This document shows, piece after piece, positions 1 to 8,532 of a DNA stretch of 64,000 bases. The DNA is from Paracoccaceae bacterium. Its GTDB lineage: Bacteria; Pseudomonadota; Alphaproteobacteria; Rhodobacterales; Rhodobacteraceae. The notes under the pieces were generated by a model, which saw only the letters and a list, made by a program, of their open reading frames with translations, had not been told where the DNA came from and made no database searches. The position numbers and the translations under genes were made by a program. Every line of letters starts with the position of its first letter. Positions within the stretch are counted from its first letter, which is position 1. The stretch is taken from NCBI GenBank assembly GCA_020637675.1, contig JACKKD010000001.1, positions 620,001-684,000 on the forward strand, written 5' to 3'.

Positions 1-69
1 GAAGGCCAGTCCCGTCGCGAGCATCCAGAGGATCCCGACGAGCGGGCGGTCTTGATCGGTCGTCGCCAT
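1..69 (-). CDS. DMT/EamA-family transporter, N-terminal fragment cut by window edge
   Basis: The first 23 codons of a minus-strand gene that continues past the left edge. The reading starts MATTDQDRPLVGILWMLAT, a short polar N-terminus running into a hydrophobic segment. This is the usual beginning of EamA/DMT-superfamily inner-membrane exporters in Rhodobacterales. The start is the ATG read from the complement of bases 67-69. Too little is present to give a substrate; the family call is an inference from the opening residues only. It would be the next gene downstream of the lysE-type exporter on the same strand. Confidence 0.45.
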   Translation of the reverse strand, partial: MATTDQDRPLVGILWMLATGLAF

Positions 70-97
70 GGCGCCGACAGAACGCGATCCGCCGGGC

Positions 98-128
98 AGC
101 CGCAAGGGGGTATCCCCCCCCCGCGGCT
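98..128 (-). terminator. Hairpin at the stop codon of the argO-like gene
   Basis: Arms AGCCGC (98-103) and GCGGCT (123-128) enclose a second G5/C5 stem, giving a long GC-rich hairpin that ends on the exporter stop codon. There is no clear T-run after it, so intrinsic termination is plausible but not certain. Confidence 0.35.
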
Positions 129-730
129 CATCCGAAGGCCAGCCGGGCCGCGATCGTCCACATGATGACGCCGACCACCGCGTCGAGCGCCTGCCAGGCG
201 CGCGGCCGCGCGAAGAGCGGCGCAAGAAGCCGCGCGCCGAAGCCGAGCGCGAGGAAGAAGACGAATGAGGCCGTGGCAGCGCCCGCACCGAAGGCGGCCG
301 ACCGGCCCGGATACTGCGACGCGATGGAGCCGATCAGGACCACGGTGTCGAGCCAGACATGGGGGTTGAGCCAGGTCAGAAGCGCCAGCGTGGCGATGAC
401 CCGGGCCAGCGGCTCGCCGCCGCCCCGCGCGGCCTGAAGCGCCTCGCCGCCTGCCCATGCGGCGCGGAAGGCGCGCGCGCCATACCAGAGGAGGAAGGCC
501 ACCCCGCCCCAGCGCAGCACAGCGCCCGCCGCCGGCACGCGGTCGGCGAGGGCCCCCATGCCCGCAACCCCCGCGGCGATGAGAATGGCATCCGAGGCCG
601 CGCAGAAGAGGCAGACCGCCAGCACGTGCTCGCGCCGGACGCCCTGCCGCAGGACGAAGGCATTCTGCGCCCCGATCGCCATGATCAGTCCGAAGGAAAG
701 CTGGAAACCGGCAAGAAAGGGGATTGGCAT
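128..730 (-). CDS. argO: LysE/ArgO-family amino-acid exporter
   Basis: A 200-residue inner-membrane exporter of the LysE family, which pumps out basic amino acids such as lysine and arginine. The N-terminus carries the family signature GLIMAIGAQNAFVLRQG (about residues 14-30). About six hydrophobic segments follow, with the conserved TWLNPHVWLDTVVLIGS stretch near residues 119-135. Length matches the family (about 200). It is transcribed away from an ArgP/LysG-type LysR gene across an 89-bp gap containing a repeated CAGTTAA element, the classical arrangement for exporter induction by its own substrate. Substrate identity is inferred from family and context. Confidence 0.88.
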   Translation of the reverse strand: MPIPFLAGFQLSFGLIMAIGAQNAFVLRQGVRREHVLAVCLFCAASDAILIAAGVAGMGALADRVPAAGAVLRWGGVAFLLWYGARAFRAAWAGGEALQAARGGGEPLARVIATLALLTWLNPHVWLDTVVLIGSIASQYPGRSAAFGAGAATASFVFFLALGFGARLLAPLFARPRAWQALDAVVGVIMWTIAARLAFG

Positions 731-784
731 TATGCGCTCCGTGACGGCGACGCGCCTTGACTAGCCCTGCGGAAAAGATCATTC

Positions 785-810
785 CAGTTAAACTGACGAA
801 ATTCAGTTAA
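785..810. promoter_or_regulatory. Putative ArgP/LysR operator in the divergent argO-argP gap
   Basis: The near-palindrome CAGTTAAACTG (785-795) is followed 19 bp later by a second CAGTTAA (804-810). The elements sit immediately upstream of the LysR-type start (820) and 55-80 bp upstream of the exporter start. LysR-type regulators usually bind this kind of interrupted repeat between divergent genes. The function is inferred from position and symmetry. Confidence 0.5.
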
Positions 811-819
811 GTCTTGCTA

Positions 820-1686
820 ATGTTCGATCCCGCCCATCTGCAGGCGCTCGCCGCCATTCTCCGGACCGGCAGCTTCGAGGCCGCTTCGGCGGCGCTGAAC
901 GTCACGCCCTCGGCGATCTCGCAGCGCATCCGCGCCCTGGAGGAACGGCTCGGCACCGCCGTCGTCATCCGCGCTGACCCGTGCCGGCCAACTCCGGCCG
1001 GCGCTCGGCTGGTGCGCCACGCCGAGGAGGTGGCGCTTCTCGAACGCACGCTCGCGGCCGATCTCGGGCAGTCGGAGGGTCGGGCGCATGTGCGCATCGC
1101 CGTCAACGCCGACAGCCTCGCGACCTGGTTCCTGCCGGCGCTCGCCGCCGTTCCGGGACTTCTCTTCGACCTCGTCATCGACGATCAGGACCATTCGGCC
1201 GAGCTGCTGCGCCGGGGTGAGGTACAGGCGGCGGTGACCGCCCATGGCGCGCCCCTTGCCGGCTGCGACACCCATCCTCTCGGTCGGCTCGCCTATGTCG
1301 CGACGGCCAGCCCCGCTTTCGTGGCGCGATGGTTTCCGGGCGGAGTGACGGCGGAGGCCCTGGCCGATGCCCCTGCCCTCACATTCAACCGCAAGGACCG
1401 GCTGCAGGCGGACTGGGTCCGCAGCCGCGCCGGACGGGCCATCGCGCTGCAGACGCACCTCATGGCGTCGAGCCACGCCTTCGTCGAGGCAGCGAGGCTC
1501 GGGATCGGCTGGGGCATGAACCCCCTTCCCCTCATCCGGGCGGAGATCGCCGCCGGCAGCCTGGTGCCGCTGGCGGAGGAGACGCTGGACGTCGCGCTCC
1601 ACTGGCAGGTCACGCGACTGGCCGGGCGGGCCCTGGCGCCCCTCACGGCCTCCCTGCGAAGGGCAGCCGCGGCCGCCTTGGCCTGA
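820..1686 (+). CDS. argP: ArgP/LysG-type LysR transcriptional regulator
   Basis: A 288-residue LysR-family regulator of the ArgP (IciA/LysG) subgroup. It has an N-terminal winged HTH (about residues 3-60, with AILRTGSFEAASAALNVTP and SAISQRIRALEERLG) and a substrate-binding-like effector domain (about 88-285). ArgP proteins sense lysine/arginine and activate the exporter gene. This gene lies divergent to an ArgO-like exporter, which supports that role. I chose the ATG at 820 over a TTG at 814 because it gives the usual MFDPAHLQAL opening. No clear ribosome-binding site precedes it, so a leaderless or weakly initiated message is possible. The 3' end converges on yebC with a 13-bp gap. Confidence 0.87.
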   Translation: MFDPAHLQALAAILRTGSFEAASAALNVTPSAISQRIRALEERLGTAVVIRADPCRPTPAGARLVRHAEEVALLERTLAADLGQSEGRAHVRIAVNADSLATWFLPALAAVPGLLFDLVIDDQDHSAELLRRGEVQAAVTAHGAPLAGCDTHPLGRLAYVATASPAFVARWFPGGVTAEALADAPALTFNRKDRLQADWVRSRAGRAIALQTHLMASSHAFVEAARLGIGWGMNPLPLIRAEIAAGSLVPLAEETLDVALHWQVTRLAGRALAPLTASLRRAAAAALA

Positions 1687-1699
1687 CCGGTGTGGCCGG

Positions 1700-2440
1700 T
1701 CAGAGCTGGGCGGCGATATCTTCCGGCACGTCGAAGTTCGCCGTGACGGTCTGGACGTCGTCGTCGTCCTCAAGCGTCTCGATGAGCCGCATCAGCTTCT
1801 GCGCGGTCTCGAGGTCCACGTTGGTGCGGGTCTGCGGCTTCCAGACGAGCTTGGCTTCATCGCACTCGCCGAGTTGCCGTTCCAGCGCCTCGGTCACGTC
1901 CGAAAGACCGTCGGCGGCGCAATAGATCCAGTGCCCCTCCTCGTCGGATTCCACGTCCTCCGCGCCGGCGTCGAGGGCCGCCATCATCACCGTGTCGGCG
2001 TCCCCGGCCGAGGCGAGGTAGGTGATCTCGCCCACCCGGTCGAACATGAAACTGACCGAGCCCGTGGTGCCGAGGTTGCCGCCGAACTTGGCAAAGGTGC
2101 TGCGCACGTTCGACGCGGTGCGGTTGAGGTTGTCGGTCATCGTCTCCACCATCACCGCGATGCCGTTCGGGCCATAGCCCTCGTAGCGGATCTCGGTGTA
2201 GTCGGCCGCGTCACCGCCCTGCGACTTCTTGATCGCGCGGTCGATCACATCCTTCGGCATCGACTGCGACTTGGCCGCCTTCACCGCGAGCCTGAGGCGC
2301 GGGTTCTTGTCCGGATCGGGGTCGCCCATCTTGGCCGCGACGGTGATTTCCTTCGCAAGCTTCGAGAACATCTTGGAGCGCAGCTTGTCCTGCTTGCCCT
2401 TGCGATGCTGGATGTTGGCCCATTTCGAATGGCCTGCCAT
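1700..2440 (-). CDS. yebC: YebC/PmpR-family (TACO1) protein
   Basis: A 246-residue member of the YebC/TACO1 family. Members are described as DNA-binding regulators and, more recently, as ribosome-associated factors helping translation of difficult motifs. The sequence opens MAGHSKWANIQHRKGKQD, the family hallmark, and contains the conserved NLNRTASNVRSTFAKFGGNLG stretch near residues 100-120. Length is standard (about 245). The start is the ATG at 2440, preceded by GGAGAGGG. An open frame continues far upstream antisense to the SLC13 gene, but that part has no protein-like composition and is not included. Divergent from the first SLC13 permease. Confidence 0.95.
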   Translation of the reverse strand: MAGHSKWANIQHRKGKQDKLRSKMFSKLAKEITVAAKMGDPDPDKNPRLRLAVKAAKSQSMPKDVIDRAIKKSQGGDAADYTEIRYEGYGPNGIAVMVETMTDNLNRTASNVRSTFAKFGGNLGTTGSVSFMFDRVGEITYLASAGDADTVMMAALDAGAEDVESDEEGHWIYCAADGLSDVTEALERQLGECDEAKLVWKPQTRTNVDLETAQKLMRLIETLEDDDDVQTVTANFDVPEDIAAQL

Positions 2441-2554
2441 GACCCTCTCCGTCCGTCCTTCCGGGTAACCGGCGTCTCTATATGTCAGGGAGCAGGGAAC
2501 CTGCAAGGCTGAGCGCCGGTTGCACTTTGTCGGCGCGAAAGGTTCACTGGGGTC

Positions 2555-4324
2555 ATGACACAGCAACAGATCATTCTCTTCGGGCTCTTCGCGCTCGTCT
2601 TTGCGGCGCTCGTCTGGGGGCGGTGGCGCTACGATCTCATTGCCTTTTCGGCCTTGTTGGCCGCTGTGGTGCTCGGGGTCGTGCCCGCCGAAGGCGCGTT
2701 CGAAGGCTTCGGCCATCCCGCGACACTCGTGGTGGCGCTTGTCCTGATCGTGTCTGCCGGTCTGACCCGCACGGGTGTCGTCATGGCGATTGCGCGGCGG
2801 CTCCTGACCACCGACCGCGCGCTGGCCGGTCACATCGCGATCATGGGGGCCGTCGGCGGACTCCTCTCGGCATTCATGAACAACGTCGCGGCGCTGGCGC
2901 TTCTGATGCCGGTCGACATGGAAACGGCCCGAAAGGCCGGCCGCGCGCCAGCCATGTCGCTCATGCCGCTTTCCTTCGCAACGATCCTTGGCGGCATGAT
3001 CACGCTGATCGGGACGCCGCCGAACATCATCATCGCCTCGCTCCGCCAGGATTATCTCGGCGCGCCGTTCCAGATGTTCGATTTCGCCCCGGTGGGGAGC
3101 GTGGTCGCGGTCATCGGCATCCTGTTCGTCGCCCTGGCGGGGTGGCGGCTGATCCCCCGGCAACAGGACGCGGCCCAGGCCGCGCCACCCGCAGCCTATT
3201 TGGCCGAGCTGACCGTCGGGAAGGAATCGCGCCTTGTGGGCCAGCCGATGTCGGTCCTGTACGACGAAGCCGACCGGACCGACGCAACGGTTCTGGCCCT
3301 GATCCGCGACCGCAAACGGCGCTATGCCGTGGCGCGCGACCGGATCATCGAAGCGGGAGACGTGCTTTTGTTCGAGGCCGCCGCAGAGGCGCTCGACGAG
3401 ATTCGATCGGGACTGCGACTGGACTTCGCCGACCATCGCCGCAAGACCTATCTGACTGCCGAGAAGGCAGGCTTCGACCTCGCCGAGGCGGTGGTGCCGG
3501 CGACGGCACGCATCCGGGGCAAGACGGCCGAGGCGGTCGGGCTGGCCTGGCGCCAGCGCAGCGTGCTGCTTGGCATTTCCCGTCGCGGTCAGAGGATCAG
3601 GGGGCCGGTGCGCAAGACGCGCATCCGCGCCGGGGACGTCCTGCTCTTGCTGACGCCGGCCGATACGACGGATCAGGTCATCGAATGGCTCGGTTGTCTG
3701 CCGCTTGCCGGCCGCGGCCTGTCGGTCACCAAGGAGGAACGGCTCTGGCCCGCTGTCGGCATCTTCGCCGCTGCCGTTCTGGCGGCGAGCCTGGGGCTGA
3801 TCGACCTGCCCGTGGCGCTCGGGATCGTGGCCGTGGGCTACGTGGCGACCCGCGTGCTGCCGCTCGTCGAGATTTACGACCATGTCGAGTGGCCGGTCAT
3901 CGTCCTGCTCGGGTCGATGATACCGCTGGGCAACGCGCTGGAAAGCTCGGGCGGCACGGACCTGATCGCGGCAGGTCTTGTACGGCTGTCGCTCGGCGCC
4001 CCGGCGTGGGTCGCGCTGCTGTTGCTGATGGTCGTGACGATGTCACTCTCGGACGTGCTCAACAACACCGCGACGGCAATCGTCGCGGGACCCGTCGGCA
4101 TCTCGATGGCGCATTCGCTCGGGGCATCCCCCGACCCCTTCCTGATGGCCGTGGCGGTCGCGTCGTCCTGTGCCTTCCTCACGCCGATCGGTCACAAGAA
4201 CAACATGCTGATCCTCGGCCCGGGCAGATACCGGTTCGGCGACTACTGGCCGATGGGGTTGCCGCTGGAACTGCTTGTCATCGCCACGGGACTTCCCGCG
4301 ATTCTTTTCTTCTGGCCGCTCTAG
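2555..4324 (+). CDS. SLC13 (DASS)-family permease with central RCK_C/TrkA-C domains
   Basis: A 589-residue inner-membrane permease of the SLC13/ion-transporter superfamily. It has about 11-12 hydrophobic segments in two halves, separated by a soluble block (about residues 205-385) containing two TrkA-C/RCK_C-like repeats. The first half holds FMNN (107-110) and IGTPPN (152-157). The second half holds LNNTATAIVAG and FLTPIGHKNNML, matching the paired substrate- and sodium-site motifs of DASS transporters. Known substrates in the family are dicarboxylates, sulfate and other anions; the sequence does not decide which. It is convergent with a second SLC13 gene (10-bp gap), so the pair is probably an old duplication or independent recruitment. 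Confidence 0.85.
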   Translation: MTQQQIILFGLFALVFAALVWGRWRYDLIAFSALLAAVVLGVVPAEGAFEGFGHPATLVVALVLIVSAGLTRTGVVMAIARRLLTTDRALAGHIAIMGAVGGLLSAFMNNVAALALLMPVDMETARKAGRAPAMSLMPLSFATILGGMITLIGTPPNIIIASLRQDYLGAPFQMFDFAPVGSVVAVIGILFVALAGWRLIPRQQDAAQAAPPAAYLAELTVGKESRLVGQPMSVLYDEADRTDATVLALIRDRKRRYAVARDRIIEAGDVLLFEAAAEALDEIRSGLRLDFADHRRKTYLTAEKAGFDLAEAVVPATARIRGKTAEAVGLAWRQRSVLLGISRRGQRIRGPVRKTRIRAGDVLLLLTPADTTDQVIEWLGCLPLAGRGLSVTKEERLWPAVGIFAAAVLAASLGLIDLPVALGIVAVGYVATRVLPLVEIYDHVEWPVIVLLGSMIPLGNALESSGGTDLIAAGLVRLSLGAPAWVALLLLMVVTMSLSDVLNNTATAIVAGPVGISMAHSLGASPDPFLMAVAVASSCAFLTPIGHKNNMLILGPGRYRFGDYWPMGLPLELLVIATGLPAILFFWPL

Positions 4325-4334
4325 CCGGGGCGCT

Positions 4335-6113
4335 TCAGAGTGGCCAGATCAGGGGAATGGTCAGGCTCGCCGTGCAGGCAAGCAGAAGATTGAGCGGAAT
4401 GCCGACCTTCAGGTAGTCGGAAAACCTGTAGCCTCCCGGCCCGTAGACCAGCATGTTGGTCTGGTAGCCGATCGGCGTCGAGAAGGCCGCCGAGGCCGCG
4501 AACATGACGGCGACGACTAGACCGCGGGGATCAACGCCGAGCGAGTGGCCAAGCTCGATGGCCACGGGGGTGAAGATCACGCCCACCGCGTTGTTCGAGA
4601 TGATCTCGGTCATCACCATCGCAAGGAGGTAGACGGCCAGCACCACGAGTTGCGGCGGCAGGTCCCGCAGGGCGGGGCTGACCCAGCCGACCAGCAGCTC
4701 AGCGGCGCCCGAATGGTCGAGCGCCGCGCCGACCGTCAGCATCGCGAAGATGAGCGCGAGAAGCCGCCCCTCGATGAAGGAAAACGCCTCGTCCGCGTCG
4801 ATGCAGCGGGCGAGAAGCACGAGCGCCACCCCCACGACCGACAGCGACAGGATCGGCGCGACGCCAAGTCCTGACAGCGCGACGATTCCCGCAAGCACGC
4901 CGAAGGCGATCGGCGCCTTGGACCGTCGATAGGCCTTGACCGTGGGCTTCGTCACATCGACGAGCTCCATGTCGGCCGCGAGCCGCTGGATATCCTCGGG
5001 CGCGCCTTCCAGGAGCAGCGTATCGCCTACCACGACAACGAGGTCGTCGAGCTGGCGGCCGATGTTCTGGTTCCGGCGGTGGACGGCGAGCGTATAGACG
5101 CCGTAGCGCCGCCGCAGGCGCAATTCGCCGAGGGAACGGCCCACCATCCGACAGCCGGGAGAGATCAGCACCTCCACCGTCTCGGTCTGCACCGAGGAGA
5201 GCTTGTCGACGAGCCGGATGTCCCGGTTTTCCTGAAGGCCGAGCAGTTCCGCCATTTCGGTCCTGAGCACCACGCGGTCGCCCGCCTGCAGCACCACCGG
5301 ATCGAGGTCGCGGCGCAGCGAGGCATCGCCCCTCAGGACGTCGATCACCCGGACGCCCGGCCGCTTGAAGAGGTCGACCTCGAGCACCCGCTGGCCGACG
5401 AGCTTGGAATCCTCCGGCAACGCCACCTCGGTGAAGAACTTGAGCTTCCTCCGGTCGCCGAGCATCAGGCCCATAGATTGCCGGTCAGGCAGCAGCCGAC
5501 GGCCGATGGTGGCGACATAGACCAAGCCGACGAGCACCTGGATCGCGCCGAGGGGCGTGATCTCGAAGATCGTGAAGGGTTCCATGCCCTGCGTCCTCGC
5601 CACCCCGTCGACGATCAGGTTCGTCGAGGTGCCGATAAGCGTGACGGTGCCGCCGAGGATCGCCGCGTAGCTGAGCGGGATCAGGAGCTTGGAGGCCGAG
5701 AGGTTGAGCTTGCGGGCTACCGAGACCATGACCGGGATCATCACGACGACGACCGGAGTGTTGTTGAGAAACGCCGAAGCCAGCGCCACGACGCCGAAAA
5801 GGATGATCAGGGTCACCGTCGGACGGTGGTCGGCATTGGCCTCGGCCGTGTGCGTGAGCCATTCGAGCACGCCGGTCCGGACGAGCGCCCCCATGATCAG
5901 GAACATCGCCGTGATGGTCCAGGGTGCGGGGTTGGTCAGCGACTTCAACGCCTCGTCGTAGGGCAGGATGCCGAGGACGAGGAAGAGTGCCGCCCCGGCG
6001 ATTGCGACGACCTCGGTCGGGAACGTCTCGCGTACGAACATGACGAACATGCCCGCGACGATGAGGAGGGTCAGGATGGCCTCGCCCTGCGGCGAGAGGG
6101 ACAGGTCGATCAT
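4335..6113 (-). CDS. SLC13 (DASS)-family permease with central RCK_C domains (second copy)
   Basis: A 592-residue SLC13-type permease with the same layout as its convergent neighbour: hydrophobic half, two TrkA-C-like domains (about residues 205-390), hydrophobic half. Motifs are FLNNTP (116-121), IGTSTN (160-165), ISNNAVGVIFTP and FSTPIGYQTNMLVYGPG. The IGTSTN variant and overall wording are closer to the sulfate/thiosulfate-type SLC13 annotations than those of the first copy, but the substrate is not established. The two proteins are clearly diverged in sequence. The start is the ATG at 6113; a 185-bp gap separates it from ymdB. Confidence 0.85.
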   Translation of the reverse strand: MIDLSLSPQGEAILTLLIVAGMFVMFVRETFPTEVVAIAGAALFLVLGILPYDEALKSLTNPAPWTITAMFLIMGALVRTGVLEWLTHTAEANADHRPTVTLIILFGVVALASAFLNNTPVVVVMIPVMVSVARKLNLSASKLLIPLSYAAILGGTVTLIGTSTNLIVDGVARTQGMEPFTIFEITPLGAIQVLVGLVYVATIGRRLLPDRQSMGLMLGDRRKLKFFTEVALPEDSKLVGQRVLEVDLFKRPGVRVIDVLRGDASLRRDLDPVVLQAGDRVVLRTEMAELLGLQENRDIRLVDKLSSVQTETVEVLISPGCRMVGRSLGELRLRRRYGVYTLAVHRRNQNIGRQLDDLVVVVGDTLLLEGAPEDIQRLAADMELVDVTKPTVKAYRRSKAPIAFGVLAGIVALSGLGVAPILSLSVVGVALVLLARCIDADEAFSFIEGRLLALIFAMLTVGAALDHSGAAELLVGWVSPALRDLPPQLVVLAVYLLAMVMTEIISNNAVGVIFTPVAIELGHSLGVDPRGLVVAVMFAASAAFSTPIGYQTNMLVYGPGGYRFSDYLKVGIPLNLLLACTASLTIPLIWPL

Positions 6114-6298
6114 TCAGCGATACCACGTCTCATGCGGCGCGATCATATCGACGCGGTGCGATGTGGCAAGCGAGGCACGCGCGGACCTCGGCGCTTCGCG
6201 ACCTTTCGCACAATAACCGGGCACCGCGGCGGATCGTTGCGGAAGGCTACTGCTTTTCCGGTCGGAGGCCACCTTCGACGGACCGCTCAAGGGTGGAA

Positions 6299-7111
6299 TC
6301 ACGGGGCGGACGGCGCAAGCCGCCCGCCGATCCGCACCATGTGCACCGCCCTCGCAAGGCCGCTGCGGTCGTCGGTCTCCACCAGCGTGCCGCACAGCGT
6401 CGCCTCGCCCGCCGCCGGGGTGAAACGGTCCTTCCCCATGCCGGTCACGAAACGGCGCATCGGTTCGAGCTTGTCCATCCCGATGATCGAGTTGTAGTCG
6501 CCGCACATGCCGGCGTCCGACTGGAAGGCGGTGCCTCCGGGCAGTATCTGGGCATCGGCGGTGGGCACATGGGTATGGGTGCCGATGACGAGGCTCGCAC
6601 GCCCGTCGCACCAGTGGCCCATTCCCATCTTCTCGCTCGTCGCCTCGCAATGCATGTCGATGAGCGTCGCCTGCACCGCGCCCCCCAGGGGATGCGCGCG
6701 CAGCACGGCGTCCACCGCCGAGAAGGGATCGTCGAAGGGGCGCTTCATGAAGACCTGCCCGAGCGCCTGCGCGACCATTACCTTTCGCCCGCCGGCGGCC
6801 GGGAAGACGCGCGCGCCCTTGCCGGGCGCGGTCTTCGCGTAGTTCAGCGGGCGCAGGATGCGCGGCTCGGTCTCGATGAAGGACAGCATGTCCTTCTGGT
6901 CGAAGGCATGGTCGCCAAGCGTCAGGCAGTCGGCACCGGCCGCGAGGAGCGCCTTGGCATGCTCGGGCGACAGACCCGCGCCGGAGGTCGCGTTCTCGCC
7001 GTTGACCACCACGAAATCCAGCGCCCAGTCGGCACGGAGGCCCGGCAGCCGCGCCGCTACGGCCGCGCGCCCTGCCCGTCCCATGACGTCGCCGAGAAAG
7101 AGTATCCGCAT
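6299..7111 (-). CDS. ymdB: YmdB/TIGR00282-family metallophosphoesterase
   Basis: A 270-residue metallophosphoesterase of the TIGR00282 (YmdB) family. Members hydrolyse phosphodiesters, with 2',3'-cyclic nucleotides proposed as substrates. Metal-binding motifs are visible in order: GDVMG (7-11), NGEN (37-40), GDHAFD (66-71), IDMHCEATSEK (about 151-161) and GTHTHVPTAD (177-186). In many Rhodobacterales it sits next to the 5-formyltetrahydrofolate cyclo-ligase gene. Here the two are separated by a VPLPA-CTERM gene on the opposite strand. The start ATG at 7111 agrees with the family N-terminus MRILFLGD. Confidence 0.92.
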   Translation of the reverse strand: MRILFLGDVMGRAGRAAVAARLPGLRADWALDFVVVNGENATSGAGLSPEHAKALLAAGADCLTLGDHAFDQKDMLSFIETEPRILRPLNYAKTAPGKGARVFPAAGGRKVMVAQALGQVFMKRPFDDPFSAVDAVLRAHPLGGAVQATLIDMHCEATSEKMGMGHWCDGRASLVIGTHTHVPTADAQILPGGTAFQSDAGMCGDYNSIIGMDKLEPMRRFVTGMGKDRFTPAAGEATLCGTLVETDDRSGLARAVHMVRIGGRLAPSAP

Positions 7112-7311
7112 GTGCCCTGCCTAGTCGCCCTGCGGCCCGAGGGCAAGCACGAGACGCGGACGGCCGGCCGCAGGGAAAGCCCGACGGGCAGGTTCCGGCG
7201 TGACCCATTCGCCTCAGTTTTGCCCCAATTGCCTGAGTCCTGCCGTATTCATTGACGCCCTGCGAAGGACAAGGCTACCCTACAAGAGGGAAGCAGAGAT
7301 CGAGGTGTGCG

Positions 7312-7941
7312 ATGACATTCCATTCCTTGCGCGCAGCAATGCTTTCAGCCGGATTTGTCATCGTCGCCGGCACCGCGTCCGCCACGACGGTGAGCTTCGA
7401 CGACCTGACGCAAGACCTCGTCGACGAGCCCTATGTCGAGAACGGCGTGACGGTAAGGGCGACGGTACCGGGCGCCGCCTTGGGTGGCGGCGGTGGGTCC
7501 GTCCACCTCGACGATGCATATGCCTATACGTCCGGCGTCATCTTCACAGCCAGTTCGGTATTCGATGTCCTAAGGTTCTCGTTCACATCTCTTGGATTCA
7601 GCTTCTACGATGAAGCGCCGACGGTAACGGGAAACATCATCATCCGCGGATTCCTGAACGGTACGCAGATCGTGCGCGATCACATCACGATGTCGCCCAT
7701 CTATGGAACCGTCCAGAACATCGTGCTCGACGAGGCATTCACCGGGCTAGACGCGTTCTCGATCGAAATCCTCTATCCTGAGACAGAAGCGTCGTGCGAC
7801 GCTCCCTGCGGCCATATCAACCTGGACGAGGTCGTGTTCAGCGACATCCCCGTCGCCCCGGTGCCGCTCCCGGCCTCCGGACTTCTCCTCGGTGCGGGCG
7901 CCCTCGGGCTCGCGGCCTTCGCGCGGCGCCGCAAGGGCTGA
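7312..7941 (+). CDS. VPLPA-CTERM sorting-domain surface/extracellular protein
   Basis: A 209-residue exported protein. It has a signal peptide (about residues 1-24, ending TASA before TTVSFDD), a beta-rich body that looks like a carbohydrate-binding or PEP-CTERM-type fold, and a C-terminal sorting signal. That signal is VPLPASGLLLGAGA, then a hydrophobic stretch, then ARRRKG. VPLPA-CTERM tails are processed by the dedicated exosortase (XrtD) in Rhodobacterales; no exosortase gene is in this window. I chose ATG 7312 because GAGGTG lies just upstream and the signal peptide then starts normally. It is opposite in strand to both neighbours and splits the ymdB / 5-FCL pair. Ligand unknown. Confidence 0.8.
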   Translation: MTFHSLRAAMLSAGFVIVAGTASATTVSFDDLTQDLVDEPYVENGVTVRATVPGAALGGGGGSVHLDDAYAYTSGVIFTASSVFDVLRFSFTSLGFSFYDEAPTVTGNIIIRGFLNGTQIVRDHITMSPIYGTVQNIVLDEAFTGLDAFSIEILYPETEASCDAPCGHINLDEVVFSDIPVAPVPLPASGLLLGAGALGLAAFARRRKG

Positions 7942-7977
7942 CCGCCCTCCCCCTGAATGTCCCGTCGTCGGGCAGGG

Positions 7978-8532
7978 TCACGCCCCCGGCGTGATCGCCT
8001 CGCTTTCCGTCACGATCAGGTCAAGCCGCTGGTCGGTCGGTTCGGTCGGCACCTCGGGCACCTCCTGCGCCGCGAAGGCGAAACCGATGGCCGTGACCGG
8101 CCCGCGCGCCCTCAGGCCCTCCAGCGTCCGGTCGTAGAAACCTCCGCCATAGCCGAGCCGATAGCCCCTCCGGTCGAAGGCGAGGAGCGGCACGACGAGC
8201 ACCCTCGGCTCGACCCAGTCGCCCACCTCGGGAATGAGCGCGCCGAAATCGCCGGGAACCAGCCGCGCACCGGGCGTCCAGCGGCGGAACCTGAGCGCCT
8301 GCCCCGGGCCGAGGATCACCGGCACACCCACGGGCCCCGAATGCGCTGCCATCGCCGGCAGACAGTCGACTTCCGTCCGCATCGGCATGTAACCGGCGAG
8401 CGGGCAGTCAATGTAGGTGCGAAGAACATCACGCAACAGGCTGGAATCAGTTTGTTTTCGCTCAGTGAAAGCGAGTTTTCTCCGGGCGAAGGCCGCCCCC
8501 CGTGCCGCCGCCTTGATCTCCGCCAGCGTCAC
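7978..8532 (-). CDS. 5-formyltetrahydrofolate cyclo-ligase
   Basis: A 184-residue 5-FCL (MTHFS) enzyme, which converts 5-formyl-THF to 5,10-methenyl-THF using ATP in the cytoplasm. The family signature LAFDRRGYRLGYGGGFYDR lies at residues 118-136. An N-terminal basic segment and a GYMPMRTEVD stretch (48-57) fit the folate/ATP site region. The start is GTG at 8532, and its GTGA overlaps the mgtE stop by four bases, indicating translational coupling to the magnesium transporter. The related ymdB gene is further downstream beyond an inserted convergent gene. Confidence 0.93.
   Translation of the reverse strand: MTLAEIKAAARGAAFARRKLAFTERKQTDSSLLRDVLRTYIDCPLAGYMPMRTEVDCLPAMAAHSGPVGVPVILGPGQALRFRRWTPGARLVPGDFGALIPEVGDWVEPRVLVVPLLAFDRRGYRLGYGGGFYDRTLEGLRARGPVTAIGFAFAAQEVPEVPTEPTDQRLDLIVTESEAITPGA

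Noticed and set aside
2441..3883. Long open frame upstream of and in frame with yebC
   Set aside because: It runs antisense to the SLC13 permease, is rich in Arg/His/Gln typical of shadow frames, and yebC has its own ATG and ribosome-binding site at 2440.
5079..6497. 472-codon open frame antisense to the second SLC13 gene
   Set aside because: High-GC shadow frame without hydrophobic or domain pattern; the minus-strand SLC13 gene explains the sequence.
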